NCBI GenBank assembly: GCA_005885085.1
Contig: VAXY01000150.1
Location: 553 to 5,832 of the forward strand
DNA from: Actinomycetota bacterium
GTDB lineage: Bacteria; Actinomycetota; Thermoleophilia; Gaiellales; Gaiellaceae
DNA length: 5,280 nucleotides
Direction of reading: 5' to 3'
Below are positions 5,196 through 5,280 of the stretch, in pieces (the first letter of the stretch is position 1; each line of letters starts with the position of its first letter). The notes below the pieces were generated by a model. The model saw only the letters and a list, made by a program, of their open reading frames with translations, searched no databases and had not been told where the DNA came from. The translations under genes and the position numbers were made by a program.

Positions 5196-5280
5196 TGGAG
5201 ACGAGCGTAACAACCTGCTCGACTACCTCCACGCTCCAACCCGGGTCTCGAACCTCGGTAGACCGCGGCTGCTCAAGGGC
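5196..5280. other. Unassigned end of window
   Basis: On the minus strand one frame is open from the edge to a TAG at 5225-5223, 27 nt before the small basic gene, ending FETRVGAWR. A second minus frame stays open through the region. Either could be the end of a gene lying outside the window, but 85 bases are too few to choose. Confidence 0.2.

Noticed and set aside
5220..5280. Possible tRNA 3' part on the minus strand around GGTTCGAGACC
   Set aside because: The T-stem would have mismatches at two of five positions, and no matching acceptor, D or anticodon arms are seen.

Overview
The window is GC-rich DNA that reads as a high-GC Gram-positive bacterium. An actinobacterial origin, possibly a deep class such as Thermoleophilia or Rubrobacteria, is an inference from base composition, the STAS plus ANTAR gene pair, overlapping regulatory genes and a non-cyanobacterial KaiC-like ATPase. 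No rRNA or protein marker here fixes the taxon.

Left part (1-2945, minus strand): an apparent three-gene operon read right to left. A regulator with a MerR-type DNA-binding domain fused to a degenerate receiver (2945-2283) overlaps by 4 nt (ATGA) a double-domain KaiC-like ATPase (2286-895). The KaiC-like gene overlaps by 38 nt a PAS-GAF sensor protein that runs off the left edge (932 to <1). The tight overlaps suggest coupled translation and a shared job: a sensor, an ATPase switch and a transcriptional output. No kaiA or kaiB is visible.

Centre (2946-3106): a divergent intergenic region, AT-richer than its surroundings. It carries four copies of an octamer close to ACCTCATC, two of them perfect and exactly 12 bp apart, plus a weaker fifth copy. 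One copy lies between the putative -35 and -10 of the merR-like gene, where MerR-family regulators usually bind.

Right of centre (3107-4348, plus strand): a STAS-domain anti-sigma-factor antagonist with an unusual hydrophilic insertion, then a GTGA-overlapping ANTAR-domain protein (RNA-binding antiterminator family), then a small two-helix membrane protein with a good Shine-Dalgarno. A strong GC hairpin at 4375-4408 closes this unit.

Right end (4349-5280): mostly without convincing genes. It holds a Glu/Lys-rich reading frame (4446-4589) preceded by AGGAGG but with no standard start codon, a long stretch with only Arg/Ser-rich shadow frames (4590-5066), and a 42-residue very basic minus-strand protein (5195-5067) followed by a hairpin. 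The last 85 bases hold nothing I can assign.

Taken together, the window looks like a signalling locus: an ATPase and sensor operon under a MerR/pseudo-receiver regulator, facing a sigma-regulation and antitermination pair across a shared, repeat-bearing control region.
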